The notes under the pieces were generated by a model. It did not search any database. It was given only the letters and a program-made list of their open reading frames with translations, and had not been told where the DNA came from. DNA of 64,000 nt from Apostichopus japonicus (taxonomy: Eukaryota; Echinodermata; Holothuroidea; Aspidochirotida; Stichopodidae): assembly GCF_037975245.1 (NCBI RefSeq), contig NC_092577.1, forward strand, positions 24,115,398 through 24,179,397. Direction: 5' to 3'. The translations under genes and the position numbers were made by a program. Shown here in pieces: positions 12,101-24,640 of this stretch; the first letter of the stretch is position 1; each line of letters begins with the position of its first letter.

Positions 12101-15100
12101 CTTTGTTCTTGAGTAGGCCTAATACCGTGTACTATAATTTTTGAAATTCCCAGGGGCTGTTCAATATCTCACTTTTTATACAAAAAGTTTTAATACTGAT
12201 GAAATTCATTCGGCATGGAGTTGCACTGGCTTTGGATTGCTAGGCTTTAATCACAAAGTCTTTACTGAATTTTTAAATTAGTATGCAGGCTAGCCTTCTG
12301 TTTCATTGTTCTGAGACATCATGATGGATACTTGTTGGTTTGCGAAATAAGAGGAGATACAGTTTGTAAGTTTATGCTGATGTATTCAGATAATATTGGG
12401 TGACAGCAGATAGCTACTCTTCTGATAACAGCCCTTTGTTGTGTCTACCAAGTTTATTCTCAAAGAAGAAAGGTTCCATATACTGAGAGAGCTTTATGTT
12501 CCATAATATAGAAAGAGCTTTTCTTTAAAACTATTTACTACCTACAGCCCATTCCTTCCATCAATCTCCTTGGACTGACCAAGAAATTAATACCTCCTTT
12601 GCTGTGTGGATGTGCACTGGACCAGATTAATCTGTGCACTGGACCACACTAATCATGGAAGAGGTGATAAAGTTCTAGAGAGGCTGATGCTACATAAACT
12701 AGTGGTTTTCATATGCTAAGATACAGTGATATTCAATTTCAAACCTCAAGTGACTTATACCAGGGAGCTGCTATGTGTTAGAGTAGCAGTTCCATGCTTA
12801 TACCATGGAAGTATTACTTGCATGCTTTTACCATGGGTTAAGTGTCCATTTATCATTAAAGCCTATATTCTGTGTATTGCAAGGTTTACACATTTTCACT
12901 CTATTTACACCGGCATGGGGCAATTTTAACAATTACATATGTAAAATGAATGTGTTGGAAAGCAACTTAAAGCAGCATTTTGGGTCCTTTTTATGATTTT
13001 TCTCAACCTCGCTGACTCCACGATGCCATTAATCTATCTATTCAAATCTAACTTCAAATGGTGGCATAAAAATCAAAAACTTTCAACTTTATTTTTCTCC
13101 AAGATATTTTCGTTGGGATCCCAATAAACCTTGCCCATAATGTTAATATTTAAACACTACGAACATCATTGAACAATACGTAATACAACACCAAGCTTGA
13201 TTTGTGTACAGTCTATATGGCAGTTGTACCAACGCAAAGTTTTTAATCTATTTTTAGCAACGGCTCATAACTAAACCTGCATCTCTGATTGGTTGAATTC
13301 AAACTAGTGGGTTGGGGGAACTGTATGCGATTAATTTTAAATGTAGAATTTGTCGGTGGACACTTTCTCATTATCTGCAAATATCCCTAATTACTTGGCA
13401 GGCAACAACTTGGCTAATATTTTAGTTTGCTGCTTTGTGATTGATGTATGTAAAAAAAAATCGATGGACATGTCAAAAACGTGGAAAACTACGACATAAT
13501 GCACAAGGCTGCTTTTAATACTGAGACATGTATTAAATAACTCCCACTTATATGTCCACCTTTCTGTGGCTCTGTGACAGAACTACTACAAGTTCCAAAT
13601 TTTACAAGTGGCAGTTCCTGTTGCAGTTACAGTAACTTATTTTACAATTTGTTTCTTTGGCACATATGCATTTACTTTAAAAGTTAAGGTTTGCTTACCC
13701 TTTCAAAGGATATTTAAAACACTGATATATTTTCAGAAAGCACACAATATACATAGCAAACTTTGTCATCCTATAAATTTTGAGGTATCTGCAAGACTAA
13801 AAGTGAATGTGCCCCATTGGTATGACCTGTAGCAAGTCTAAGTGACTTTACATGCTGCCTCCACGGGTGAGATATATTTGCTCTTTTTGCTAATATACTT
13901 CAAAAGCATATCTGCTCTGTCCATAAAAAATACCAAAAATGTTTTCCTTAACATACATTTTTCTGACATTGTTAATTTTACATGGCAACTGTACTGTATA
14001 ACTAAATGATACAAATTGAGATTACGAAGAAGATGATGACGGTTATTAAAGTGAAATTAAGCATGTAACAACGATTCTATTTATTACAAGCTAAGTTTAG
14101 GAAAATGACAGCTTCTCATGACCTATCATGAAATACAGAAATATATCCCACAAACACACATTTTAAAGGATATTTAAAGGGAAAGCATTCTTTTCAGCTT
14201 ATCTTTTAGGAATAAATTGGTTAGTACTGTGGTTACTTCTTTGAAGGAGGAACAAGTGGGAAAGAAGATAAAAGTAACTTTTCTGTTTGATAAACTTTTA
14301 TTTCTCACAAATTTATTCTTTTTTATTATTTCCTATGACACAGTGAGAGTTTAAGAGCACTTTAAAAAAGTAAATAAAACGTATAGATAAAAATAAATGC
14401 AGGCCTACAGTGCAAATGCCTTTAATAGTTCTAGTGACTAGAAAATGAAAACTAAGTTATTTAAACTGTAAGCTCTACATATAATGTAAATATAACTTAG
14501 GACTCCAGAACACATGTATACTACCACAGCCTCCACAGGTGTGCATGTACACCTATAAAATTACAATACTAATAATGACCAAGTACCTTAACAGCTCCCA
14601 TGGAAGAGTTGTGGCGACTGGAATAGAAGGGAAAATCTTGTCTCTCTTTCACTTTTCAATATGAAAGACATCTGCCATAAACGTCATAAAAATAACTCAC
14701 TTTCTTAATATCACATCAGAAAGAAGACACAATGAAGCACATAATAACATCTTTACACATGAACAGAAACAACAAATATATCTACTGAAACACAGTGCAG
14801 CAATAGTAACAAAGCTCACTTATTGGCTGCACACCATGCAAACATTTTATAAAGACATTACCTTAGTTTGGAAAAACACCAGATTGCCAACTCCCTGCCC
14901 ACCATGCCCCCACTCCTCCCACCCAAAAAAGGACTATATTTACATTTCTACATAAGAATGTACGTACAATGTATTACAGATGCCAACAAAGGCTTGGACC
15001 AACAACAACAAAAAAACACTAAATACAGCCCCTGCCAATTGAACAGTGTGGACTACCTTCATCACAAATTCAGTGTTAAGAATTCAATAAGTGAGGCAAA

Positions 15101-16217
15101 TATGACAAGTTCAATTGACAGGAATACCCAGCATAGGCATGACACAATTTTTTTCACCCACACGAATACAACTGAATTCAACATTGCATGATGCACAGCA
15201 ACGACAACCATATATTTGCATACGCATACTGCACAGTACAATGCTGGTTACATGTTAAAGGTGTGCAACCTTGATCACATTAATAGGCACCATATCTTAC
15301 ATGATTACATTTACATTTACAAGTTTTTAATACAATGCTGGCCACTTCACCATACTGTACACACAAAAAGGGCAAGTAATTAGACTACTCAGAGAAAATT
15401 GCTTATCAGATTCCACAGTCAAATTACACAACAAATACTTTTGAATTCCAAATACAAGAAAAGAGCATAACAGAAGCTATGTACTCAAGGTTTACATAAC
15501 ATGATCTCTCATGTTTACACTCCTTGCCAGGTTAATTATTCAAACCTAACTCCCTATTATATTTGGCAGTGATAAAATGTAAACAGCTGTTTGACAGACA
15601 CAAGAGATGTACTTAATCAAATTAATCTCAACCCCCTTCCTAAATAACAGACAAAAAAGAAAGAAAAGAAATTGAGGATGGTTTACAAACTTAACATGCA
15701 TTTGTTCCAGGATGTTGTTCCATAACTAGCAACAATTAAAATGAAGAATGGCTTTATGAAACATGTGAAGGAACTTCGGTAACAATAAGGTAACTAAATC
15801 AGCAACAAAAGGCTCAAGGTGAAACAAACATAGGAACTAGAAACATGAGTACAAAATTAAAAAGCTTGTAATATACACATAAAAAAAAATGAAAATGGTT
15901 AACACATAGACATAGAGTGATATAGTACTTTATAATTGGTTTCACTGAGTGTTATGAAAGGTTGATACAATGCAAAATTTCTTATCAAAATATTGTTGAG
16001 CAAGACTTCTCATAAACCATCCATGCTACAGTACCATACTGTATACTGCTTATGATACAAGAGTACACTGGACTCAGTGACAGTCCTAATGCACTTTTCA
16101 GTTGAATGAGTCACTCCACTAATCCTGGACAAGGCGAGTCATTGCACACAACTGCATTGACAAAACATGTACCTTGATGCACACATCAGTCAGTTCTGTG
16201 CATAACACTTTCGTTAC
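9183..16217. other. 7-kb stretch without a recognisable gene
   Basis: All open frames here are short and look random. It includes homopolymer runs and short C-rich patches (11940-12080). On the minus strand, 10214-10318 follows an acceptor-like CTACAG and reads NVLAVKYDPSISLSFTAGIN before a stop. At 9690-10007 there are open segments next to plausible GT/AG sites. I cannot assign these to a family. The right end (14.3-16.2 kb) would be the 3' side of the minus-strand composite gene. Confidence 0.4.
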
Positions 16218-17059
16218 TTAGGACTGATGGTCTCCGTACTTGTCAAGATCAGGGGCTGTCACAAAAAGCTTTGAGTAAGCTGGCTCAGTAATAGTATTTC
16301 TACCTTGAAGTTCAATTTGGCGCTGTGACAACTGTTCCTTACATAGCCTAACTTTTTGTAAGCATTCTGTGTACTCCCTCGATATATCCTCTTTCTGTTT
16401 ATATGGTAGATCAGCCCATTTTCAACATGTCACAATAAACCTTTTTACTCTCATCAAAAGTTAACCGTCTACGAGATGTCAAAGCCCTCCTCGTCTGAGC
16501 AAAATAAACGGCAGCATTCTTGGCAACTCTGGGAATTTTTAACATTTTAGGACTGTTCATCAATGTTTTTCGTGCCTTTTTAATAACCGATATTATTCTC
16601 TTACGCTTCATGAAGTGCTTGGCATGAAGGGACAATGTTTTCTTAATGTTCCATATCCACCATTGCCCCTTGTTTAATGCAATCAGTTACGAAGGAATAC
16701 TGTAAAAGATGATAGCCATGTCGTTCACAATCCCTCACTGCAGCAGGTATCTTGTTGCTAATATCTTGTTGCTAATCTTGTTGTTAATAGGCCCAGATAC
16801 AAGAATATAAACGTTACTTGACCTCTTACTCCCTGATGGTATTTTATTTCTTACCCTTCCACCATTATCCAGAATCATCTGAATCATATCAGCTCGACGT
16901 ATTTTCTTGCCATCAATATGAGGGATCAGTCCACTCAAGACCAAAACTTGTCCATAAAAGATCTGGCGGGGCTTTGAATCACATCCCACGCTGATAGCAT
17001 TCTTGGTTTTCTTTAGGCGATATATTCTGAAGTTATGCTGGATAATGGCAGCTGCTAGA
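16218..17059 (-). pseudogene. BRCT domain and basic C-terminus of the composite gene
   Basis: After LAAAIIQHNFRIYRLKK the frame encodes YGQVLVLSGLIPHIDGKKIR, then ADMIQMILDNGGRV and SNVYILVSG. This is the beta1-alpha1-beta2-beta3 pattern of a BRCT phosphopeptide-binding domain, with the usual GG turn; the closing Trp helix seems replaced by YSFVTDCIKQGA. A Lys/Arg-rich tail (ARKTLMNSPKMLKIPRVAKN) follows in another frame. The last open segment ends DLDKYGDHQS with a TAA near 16218. A tandem ATCTTGTTGCTAAT duplication at 16748-16776 lies inside the domain. At least two frame changes are present. Confidence 0.6.
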
Positions 17060-17369
17060 TGTCTCTTCTTGTGCTTTTTACGTGACCCGTCGAACGGGAT
17101 ACAAAACGTCACGGCCAAACGGCACTACCAAACCACCCCATTCCTACAAACGAAACTCAGGTCAAGCGAGCCAAAAGAAAAAAGTACATACGCCCACCGA
17201 CCTGTAGAGACAAAACGCCCAACCACCCACTGACACATTCAAAAAACCACAAAAGGACGACCAGCACGCAGCGAAACAAAACAGCCTTCCCCAGCACACC
17301 ACCGTCCAAAAAAGGCAGCCCCAGATAAACGGCGAAAGTCGCCTTGAACTTGAAGGCGAATGTTAGACT

Positions 17370-20300
17370 TCACCGCCTCCAGGACTGCCTGGCAAATTTC
17401 CCCCTAAAAACAATATCACATCTATTCCTCCAAATAAGTTTTTTTACAACAGAACAAACATAGATAATACGCTGCAACACAGCAACAGAACAAACTGGAG
17501 GATCTAATCCATATAAAACAAAGCCCTGTCCTACCGACCAGGAACGGTCTCCCGTTAAACGGTCGGTCCAGGACTGAAACCACTCCCACAAGTTCAAAAC
17601 AAAGGGGCAATGCCAAAAAAACATGAGCTGTACTCTCTAAGCTGTCACAGCTGGTCCTCGGGCACAGACCATCAGCCAATCGCCAGTGATACCTTTTCAG
17701 ATTGGTCACCAAGGCACCGTGTGCAATTCTCCACGCAAGATCACGGAGCCTGCAACCATTCAGCCTTCAATGCACCGAACGCCATACTTCGACAGGATGA
17801 CGTCCCTGTACAAAAATTGCATTCAAGGCCCTATCCCGCAAGGAACTGAGAACGAGGGCCGGCCGTGACAGGTCAACAGGGGGCAACTCAATAAGAGCAG
17901 AGCTACTATGCGGTTCTCTGTTGCTAAACAGCGCCGGAACCCATCGACGCAAGTGCAACCCGCCCCAAAAACGTACAAAATATGAACAAGGCAACCCTGG
18001 GTCAGTTACCGCTACAAACAATTGCTTAAATAACAAACAAGTTAACTTACTTCCCAGATGAACCACCCCTAGTCCCCCCTTCTCCAGTTTTTGGTACAAT
18101 ACCGCCCTCTTGACCAGCTCTGTACCACCAGACCATATGAATGAAAAAATCGCCCTCTCCAACCGCACCAGGACGCGACGCGGAATAGGGTACACCGCTC
18201 CCGGGTAAACAAGATGGGCGAAACGAAACGATTAATAACAGTGACTTTCCCCAAGATCGAAAGCCAGCGGGCCAAAGGTTTCGAGTCTGCTCTGAAATAC
18301 CTCAGCCCTCTCGTTCCAGGTGACATCACAAGGTGCATCGTAGCCGAACCATATACCATTAATTTTGATATTCTGATCCGACCACGACGCACCGAATGGT
18401 AAATCTCTGTATCTCCAGCTACCAAGACGAAGGCCCTTTGTCTTTTCTGGATTCAACTTCGCCCCGGTAGCTCTCTCAAAAATAGATAGATCCTGCGAGA
18501 GTGCGCGAAAGGAGCCGAGACTCGAAACAATACATGTCACGTCATCTGCATATTGAGCGTATTTCACTTTGGCACCCCCTGGGCACAACGAATGGAACAA
18601 GTTTGGAGTCCCTTTCCAAAAGACGAGAGAGGGACTCGCTAAACAAAACATAAAGTAATGGAGACAGAGGGCACCCCTGGCGCACCCCCCTCTCTACGTT
18701 AAAAACCTCCGAACAAAACCCATTTACGATAACAGAACTGAAACTTTCTTCATACAAAACAGAAATCCATTTACGAAAAATTGGGTGCAACCGAAACGTC
18801 TCCAATACATTCATTAAAAAACCGCGATCCACCATGTCAAAGGCCTTCTGCTGGTCCAGAGACACCAATGCACATGGCAGATCACGCTCAATAACAAAGT
18901 CGGTCAAGTCGCGCATCAACCACAAGTTCTGCTGGATGCAATGACCCTTCACTGCACAAGTCTGGAGATCACCAACAAGATGCGGCATAGCCAGTGCAAG
19001 GCGGTTGCACAAAGCCTTAGCCAGCAACTTGTAGTCCACATTTAACAAGGTGATCGGACGCTTGTTATGGGGATCCAAGGGGTCCCCAGACTTTGGCAGC
19101 AAAGTAATCATGCCCAGACGTTGACTTTGGTTTAACAGTCCGTTTTGGAAGGCGTCTTCGAAGACGGCTCTGATGTCGGGTCCTATTATCGCCCAGAAGG
19201 TTCGGTAGAACTCCCTCGGGAGCCCGTCCGAACCCGGGGACTTGCCATTCTTCATCTTCCAAAGCGCCTTCCAAAGCTCAACAGTGGTTATTCCGCCCCC
19301 CAAAATATCATTGACATCGTGGGGAACGGTTTTTGAGATTCCCCTCAATAAATCAGACTGTGCCGACAAGTCGACGTTGCCACGCGTAAACAAATTCGAA
19401 TAATACTCTTTATATACGCTGACAATGCCGTGAGGGTCACTGACCACGTTCCCATCGGTAGCGCGCACAGACGGGACGCGTCTGTCACCTGCCGATGAGC
19501 TAACGGACTGGTAAAACCTCAGTGAAGGGCGCTCCTCGGCTTCCACCGCTTCGACACGGGCCCTGACGCGGGTACCGTGGTACTTTTCATCGAGATAAGT
19601 CTGCAAAGCGATGACTGCCGAAGGGTCGCCAAACTTCACCTCCGCGCACAGCTTCGAGAATTTTTCTCTTCGACGCCGTGCGCGGGTCACGCAATACTGA
19701 ATTGCGTAGCGTTTGATGCGCAACTTGATATTATCCCACCACTGGGATGTAGAAGCAAAGGCCGGCTTCAATGTTTGCCATCCTTTGTACCTGGTCTCGA
19801 AACCCTGGCGGAATTCTGCCTCGCCAAGAATCCGACAGTTAAGCTTCCATAGGCCCCGCCCGATCGGGAAAATGGAAGGCAAAACAAAACGTGCTACCAC
19901 AGTGTCATGGTCACAGAGCGGACAGCTGAGCGTCTCGCAACCCGAAAATTTAAAACTTACGGGCGCATACACTCGATCTATCCTGGAGGCATCTTCTCCG
20001 TTAGGCCTCACCCACGTATACACCGTACTACACGGGTGCATATGCCTCCAGACATCGGCTAAAAGGTGTGCCGAAGTGAATCTCTCCAATTCTGTGATCC
20101 CAGCGTCGGGACTAGCAGACACAGAAGCCCCGAGTCTGTCAAGACCCGAGTCTGGGACACAGTTAAAGTCTCCGACCATGACACATGGAGCACTACCAGG
20201 AACAAAGGAAGGCAGTGTGTTAAAAAAATCTCGTCTAGCAGAAGGCCGATTGGGAGCATACACATTGCAAAGGGAGATGTTACCCTGTGGATACTTGAAA

Positions 20301-20593
20301 AGAATGCAAACCAATCGGCCCTCGTGATCCGTCTCCACCCTAGTGGCACAACCCGCCTGACGAGGTGACAGGAAGATGACAGTGCCACAGGATGAAGACG
20401 AACCAAACGAAGCATGCAGCCCACCACCCCACTCATAAGCCCATAAAGGGACATCTTCTTCCAAAATATGTGTTTCTTGTAGGCAAACGCAGTCGACTTC
20501 CATTGAAATACAATATTGGAAAATGCGACTGCGCTTGCGATGATCCCTCATGCCATTGACGTTCAAGGTGGCAACTGAAAATGTATGGGCCAT
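17370..20593 (-). pseudogene. Tx1-like LINE ORF2 (APE endonuclease and RT), frameshifted
   Basis: From the ATG at 20593: an APE-type endonuclease with ATLNVNGM, QETHILEED, VMVGDFNCVPD and a terminal LCDHDTV (the usual SDH is CDH here). RT follows with MKNGKSPGSDGLPREFY, RPITLLNVDYKLLAKAL, QQKAFDMVDR and VRQGCPLSPLLY. The catalytic YADD lies in a different frame (about 18540), as do the thumb (18425-18069), a later domain (18195-17767) and the C-terminus (to 17370). At least three frameshifts exist. The enzyme nicks target DNA and primes cDNA synthesis. The KSPGxDGLPxEFY signature places it in the L1/Tx1 group. Confidence 0.85.
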
Positions 20594-20613
20594 GAGAGGA
20601 CAATGGGGCAAAA

Positions 20614-21788
20614 CTACGCCGACGTCGATTCTGTAAGCTTCAAGCGCGCTCTAGACGACATATCGTCGTCGGAGTCGTCACTTGAGGCCGACCTTTTCAG
20701 TGAGGGTTCCCCCATCTCGTCGTACCAGCTCGTCCCAGTGGCACGTTTCGGCTCGACGATCACCGAGCCTCCGGAGTCGCTGTCAGACAGCTTCCGGAGA
20801 CCGGACGACCGAGTCGTCGTCAGACAGAGTCTCCGGATCTGGCGATACCGGCGGCGGACTGGGGACGGAACTGGACGGGTTGATGGGGGAAGCTGGTGGA
20901 GACCCCGTGTCCGCTTCGCTGTGTGGTGGAGACGGTGCGGGCACGGGGTTGATGGGGGAAGCTGGTGGAGACTTTCTCGGTGCGGGCACGGGGTTGGGGT
21001 CTGCAACTACGGGGGAGGGTGTACCAGGTGCGGAGAGTGAATCCTCACCCGTTTCCCCCTCCTTGAGTGGAGCTTCCTCCGGGGCAGTAGGTGCGCCAGA
21101 ACTTGGCGCCTTTGCTTGACTCCCCACTCTTTGTCATAAAGACATAAGAGGAGGGACAAGCGCGAAAGACATGTCCCTCCTTCCCACAGAGTGAGCACAC
21201 GACTTCGCTTGGGCAAGCAGAGGTATCATGCCCAAGACGAAGGCAGCGCCCACACTTTTTATTTGGGCAGCCCATGGCTTCGTGCCCGGTCTCCCTACAC
21301 CTGAAGCAGGTACGGGGCTGACCGGGGTAACGCACGTGAGCTTTATGCCCGGCAATAAAAAGGAAGGAGGGAATGTCCTGCTTGAGGTCGATCCGAACCT
21401 GTCGGTGCCCATTCAACACCCCAGGGGCCTGTGCGTATGAGCACATTTTAATAGCCTTGACAGCCCCGAACCGACCTAAAACAGTTGCGACAAGTTCTTC
21501 ACGCACCTCTAATCCTACGTGGATGACAGTTACCCATACGGAACGTTCGTATGGAGTAACTGTCAAACCTTCAACCCCACTCAGCAACGTGACACCCTTC
21601 TGCCGGGTCACGTCACTGGTAAAACGTAGATCATACGTATTACGACCCTGGAGAGCTTGTAAAGCATGAACCTCTCCAGGCACAACAACACCCTTACTCT
21701 TTAAAATACTAAAAACTTGCACCGGTGGAACCGCTTCTTCACCGGTGAAGGTCAACTTAACAATTTTCGAATCACGGCGCGATGCCAT
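20614..21788 (-). pseudogene. Tx1-like LINE ORF1 (zinc-knuckle protein), frameshifted
   Basis: The ATG at 21788 opens MASRRDSKIVKLTFTGEEA. It is followed by an RRM-like segment (RSVWVTVIHVGLEVREELVA) and three CCHC knuckles: CFRCRETGHEAMGC, CGRCLRLGHDTSAC and CSLCGKEGHVFRAC (about 21310-21150). The C-terminal third (to 20614) is Pro/Ser-rich and acidic and lies in other frames, so at least two indels occur after the knuckles. ORF1 proteins coat the LINE RNA. The three knuckles fit Tx1-type ORF1 and not vertebrate L1 ORF1. A 0.78-kb part of this ORF, including the start codon, is deleted in copy 2. Confidence 0.8.
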
Positions 21789-22005
21789 GATACCGAAGGT
21801 GGCTAGGCCACAGAGGAGTAACAAAAACAAACTAAAGACAGGTTTAAACTTAAAACGATATACGATAACTATATACGACAAACGCACACACCCGCCTGGC
21901 GGGAAGTATAGCACAGTACAGTAAGGTAAGAAAGTAGCTGTATCAGATGGAAGCGAGAGCGAAAAACACGTCTGCACTCCACGAAAGCCAACTGTCTCTT
22001 CTTGT

Positions 22006-24640
22006 ACTCTGTGAATTTAGCACTTGCCTTTGAATTATCTGAGGAAGTATCACCGTGGATGTCATAGGACAGCCTTTTCCACATATTGTTTGACATGGCT
22101 AGTATTGGGTCCATTCGATAGTCTCCGCCATGTCTGGTGGTATGCTGGTAGTAGTAGCAATTATGCATATAGTTTGTGTGCTCTCCTCCTTCAGACTGCA
22201 TCCTACTAAGAGGGAATGGTAATGTCTTCATGAAAATAGCCCCATAGTCAATATATTTCATCATGTATGGTATAAACGCTGAGCATGAATATCTTAATCG
22301 AAAGAGTTGGTAAAATTTCTCTGTCTCATAGAGTTGTTTTTCTTCTGAAGTATACCCCCACTCATAATCATCAGTATGTCTGGAACCATTAAGGCAACCA
22401 TCTTTCAGCTTTGGTTTTGACTCTTTGGCTAAAATGGTATGTATTTTGTAGAAGTGTCTCCATATGGTCTGTACGAGTGCAATCTCTGTATACGAATCTT
22501 CGAATGCCAGAGTGCAATCCCTGTATACGAATCTTCGAATGCCAACTGTTTTTGTAAGTCTGCTGGAAGAGTATTCTTCTCAATAGTGTTTGGTACAACA
22601 CCTGACAAGACATGAGGGAACTCTTTCTCATTTTCTCCGGGGGGGTCACATAAAATAGCCTCAGCATGTGATTTGTTTAGTTTCACATCTTCTGGTACAT
22701 TGCCTTTCATAATGACATGAAAGTTTCCTTGCCTTACACCACGTCAGTTAATATTACTTTCCAACTTTTGGATACACTTCTTGATGTATGCTCCAGCATG
22801 TAGACTTCTCTGTTGGCCGGCAACATTTGCTGCTGAGAATACTCTCACAATTTCCAAGTTCCCTAACTTTTTAGTAACTCTTGCAATCCCATGTAACAAA
22901 CAAAACACTGTTCTGTGTATTGGAATAGACTTGAGGATAGAATTAGGGAGTTCTCGGTTGAATTCATTTGCAAACCAGTCCGAAACCCATTTTCAGTGTT
23001 TTTCCAATCATCCTTTGAGTACTTACTGTAAATGTTCCAGTCTGTTTTTGAAGTTCGTGATAATTCCCCCTGATCTGACAATATGTGTTCCAGAAAGATC
23101 TCATCTCCCGAGAGCTACAACTCATTGTGAGCCTTCTGTGCTGCAGAAATTTCTTTGTCAAGGTATCCCTCTGGAAAACCAAGATTTTCTTCAAAATTAT
23201 CTCTTGAGTCATCTTCGTAAAATATTGATATTGGGAAAATTTCTGTAGGACTCTGAAAAGAACATCCATACAGCACCGCTTCATTATTAAGTACACTAAT
23301 TGCCATAAATGTACTCTTGCGTCCCCCCCCCCCCCCCATCTCTCTCCCATCACCATAAAGACGCCACTTCACTGGACTCTGAAGCCAGAAGTAACGAAAT
23401 GAAAGTACTTCCATTAACCTATGAAGGTTAATCTTCCAGCCTATAGAGGTTCTCTCTGGAAGAAGAATACTCTCATATTCTTTCCGATATAGCTTTTTGT
23501 GTTTCTTTCCTTCATACGTAGATGGAATAAGTCCTGGAAGTTTCTTTCTTAGCTGATCAAATTGTCTAGTGCCACCATAGTTCTCCTCAAGGTGTATAAC
23601 ATCTGTAGCTGACAAACGCATACTGTTCATTCCAGCTTCCTTCACCATTTTTTGATTGCTGGAAACTCTTATTAATAAAGGTGTTCAAGTGGACTTTGTT
23701 GAAGTATCCATCAAAATTTGTCGTTTTGTTATGAATGTTATCACTGCTTGATGTGAAAAGTGTTGCAAATGTCCTAATAAGGCTTTCTGGGTTGCCCTGA
23801 AACTCTTTATGGCATAACTTTTTCATAGCCTTCCGCAAGACTGCCTTCTTCCTGTAACGGACTTTTTTGCCTATCATACTTTGAGAATGCTTCTTGGGTC
23901 TTTCTGATTTGCTACTGAGGTCAGGTGATTGGTCGTTTTCAAATGATAATCTGCTCTTTTCTATCTTCAGATGGTAACTTCCTGTTGACAACATTGATGG
24001 CAAGCACTTTGTGTGGAAGCTCAAGCAATTCTTTCTTCAACAGATGGTTATGGCTCAGTCTGTTTCCTATGTTGCTTTCCAGTATATGTAACACAGCAGA
24101 ATATGAAACAAACTACCCTTCTTAAACCTTTGAAAAGGAATGCTTGCTCTTTTGCAATTTCTTTTGCAGCAAATTATCAATAAATGTATACCCTCGCCTC
24201 CTTATGTGGTTACTCATTCCAGTTAATTGAAAGAGGTCTTTACATGCAAGAAACATTACCTCACCTTGAACAGCAAATCCCACCTTGTTTCCATCCACAT
24301 TCACGTGACCAGTGTGAAGATCCATCCTTACATTGTCTTTCTCAGTGGCAGGAGTCTTGGGAATTGTTGGATTTTAGGAACTTCGTTAACTTTTTCTGTA
24401 CAGAATCTCCTTGATGTCATCATGTATTTTTGTGTAGTTAGTGAACCTCAATGGACTTTTAGCACTGTTTACATTCTTCTGTGTTTTCACTATGGAGGAC
24501 TCTGTCTTTGGGTTGCTTTTCGTTGGGGTGGGTCGCCTGCTTGGAATCTTTTTCACTGGAGTAGATTTACTGCCTGAGTACATTTTCTTTGTCCCTTTAC
24601 TGCCTTCACAAGTGGTGCCTCTCATTTTGCTCTTGGGGAA
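22006..24640 (-). pseudogene. Central DDE-like region of the composite gene
   Basis: A lysine/proline-rich linker (SRRPTPTKSNPK, about 24500) leads to a conserved-looking stretch (FAVQGEVMFLACKDLFQLTG, 24200-24270). Then come KWRLYGDGREMGG (about 23330), SIFYEDDSRDNFEENLG (about 23200), SGDEIFLEHILSD (about 23090), FCLLHGIARVTKKL (about 22890) and a His/Cys-rich EGGEHTNYMHNCYYYQHTTR (about 22150). Asp residues in the first and third motifs and a position near the fourth could form an RNase H-fold DDE triad, but the fourth motif has Lys where a Glu might be expected. Frame changes at about 24120, 23640 and 22970 and a TAG near 23110 interrupt it. A 15-C tract (23323-23337) expands the GG of the first motif. 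Confidence 0.4.
22478..22545. repeat. Short direct duplication inside the composite gene
   Basis: About 32 bp containing CTGTATACGAATCTTCGAAT is repeated back to back, with one difference. It adds a repeated peptide (HSKIRIQ) and shifts the frame of the composite gene, one of several lesions there. Confidence 0.75.

Larger units (their letters stand above)
17073..21992 (-). mobile_element. Full-length Tx1-like LINE (copy 1) with 13-bp TSD
   Basis: The element is 4.92 kb. Identical 13-bp repeats, TGTCTCTTCTTGT, flank it at 17060-17072 and 21993-22005. Its 5' end (minus strand) begins TGGCTTTCGTGGAGTGC and its 3' end is ACGTAAAAAGC followed by AC, which may belong to the duplication. It has the two-ORF plan of Tx1/L1-type LINEs: a CCHC nucleic-acid-binding ORF1 (21788-20614) and an endonuclease-RT ORF2 (20593 to about 17370). 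The perfect duplication suggests recent insertion, yet both ORFs carry frameshifts. It interrupts the composite BRCT gene within an exon. Confidence 0.9.

Noticed and set aside
14868..15191. 107-codon plus-strand open frame
   Set aside because: Composition is random, with no motif, no splice context and no family similarity.
19713..20327. 204-codon plus-strand open frame across the LINE
   Set aside because: Antisense shadow of the GC-rich ORF2 endonuclease; similar shadows occur at 29238-29841 in copy 2.
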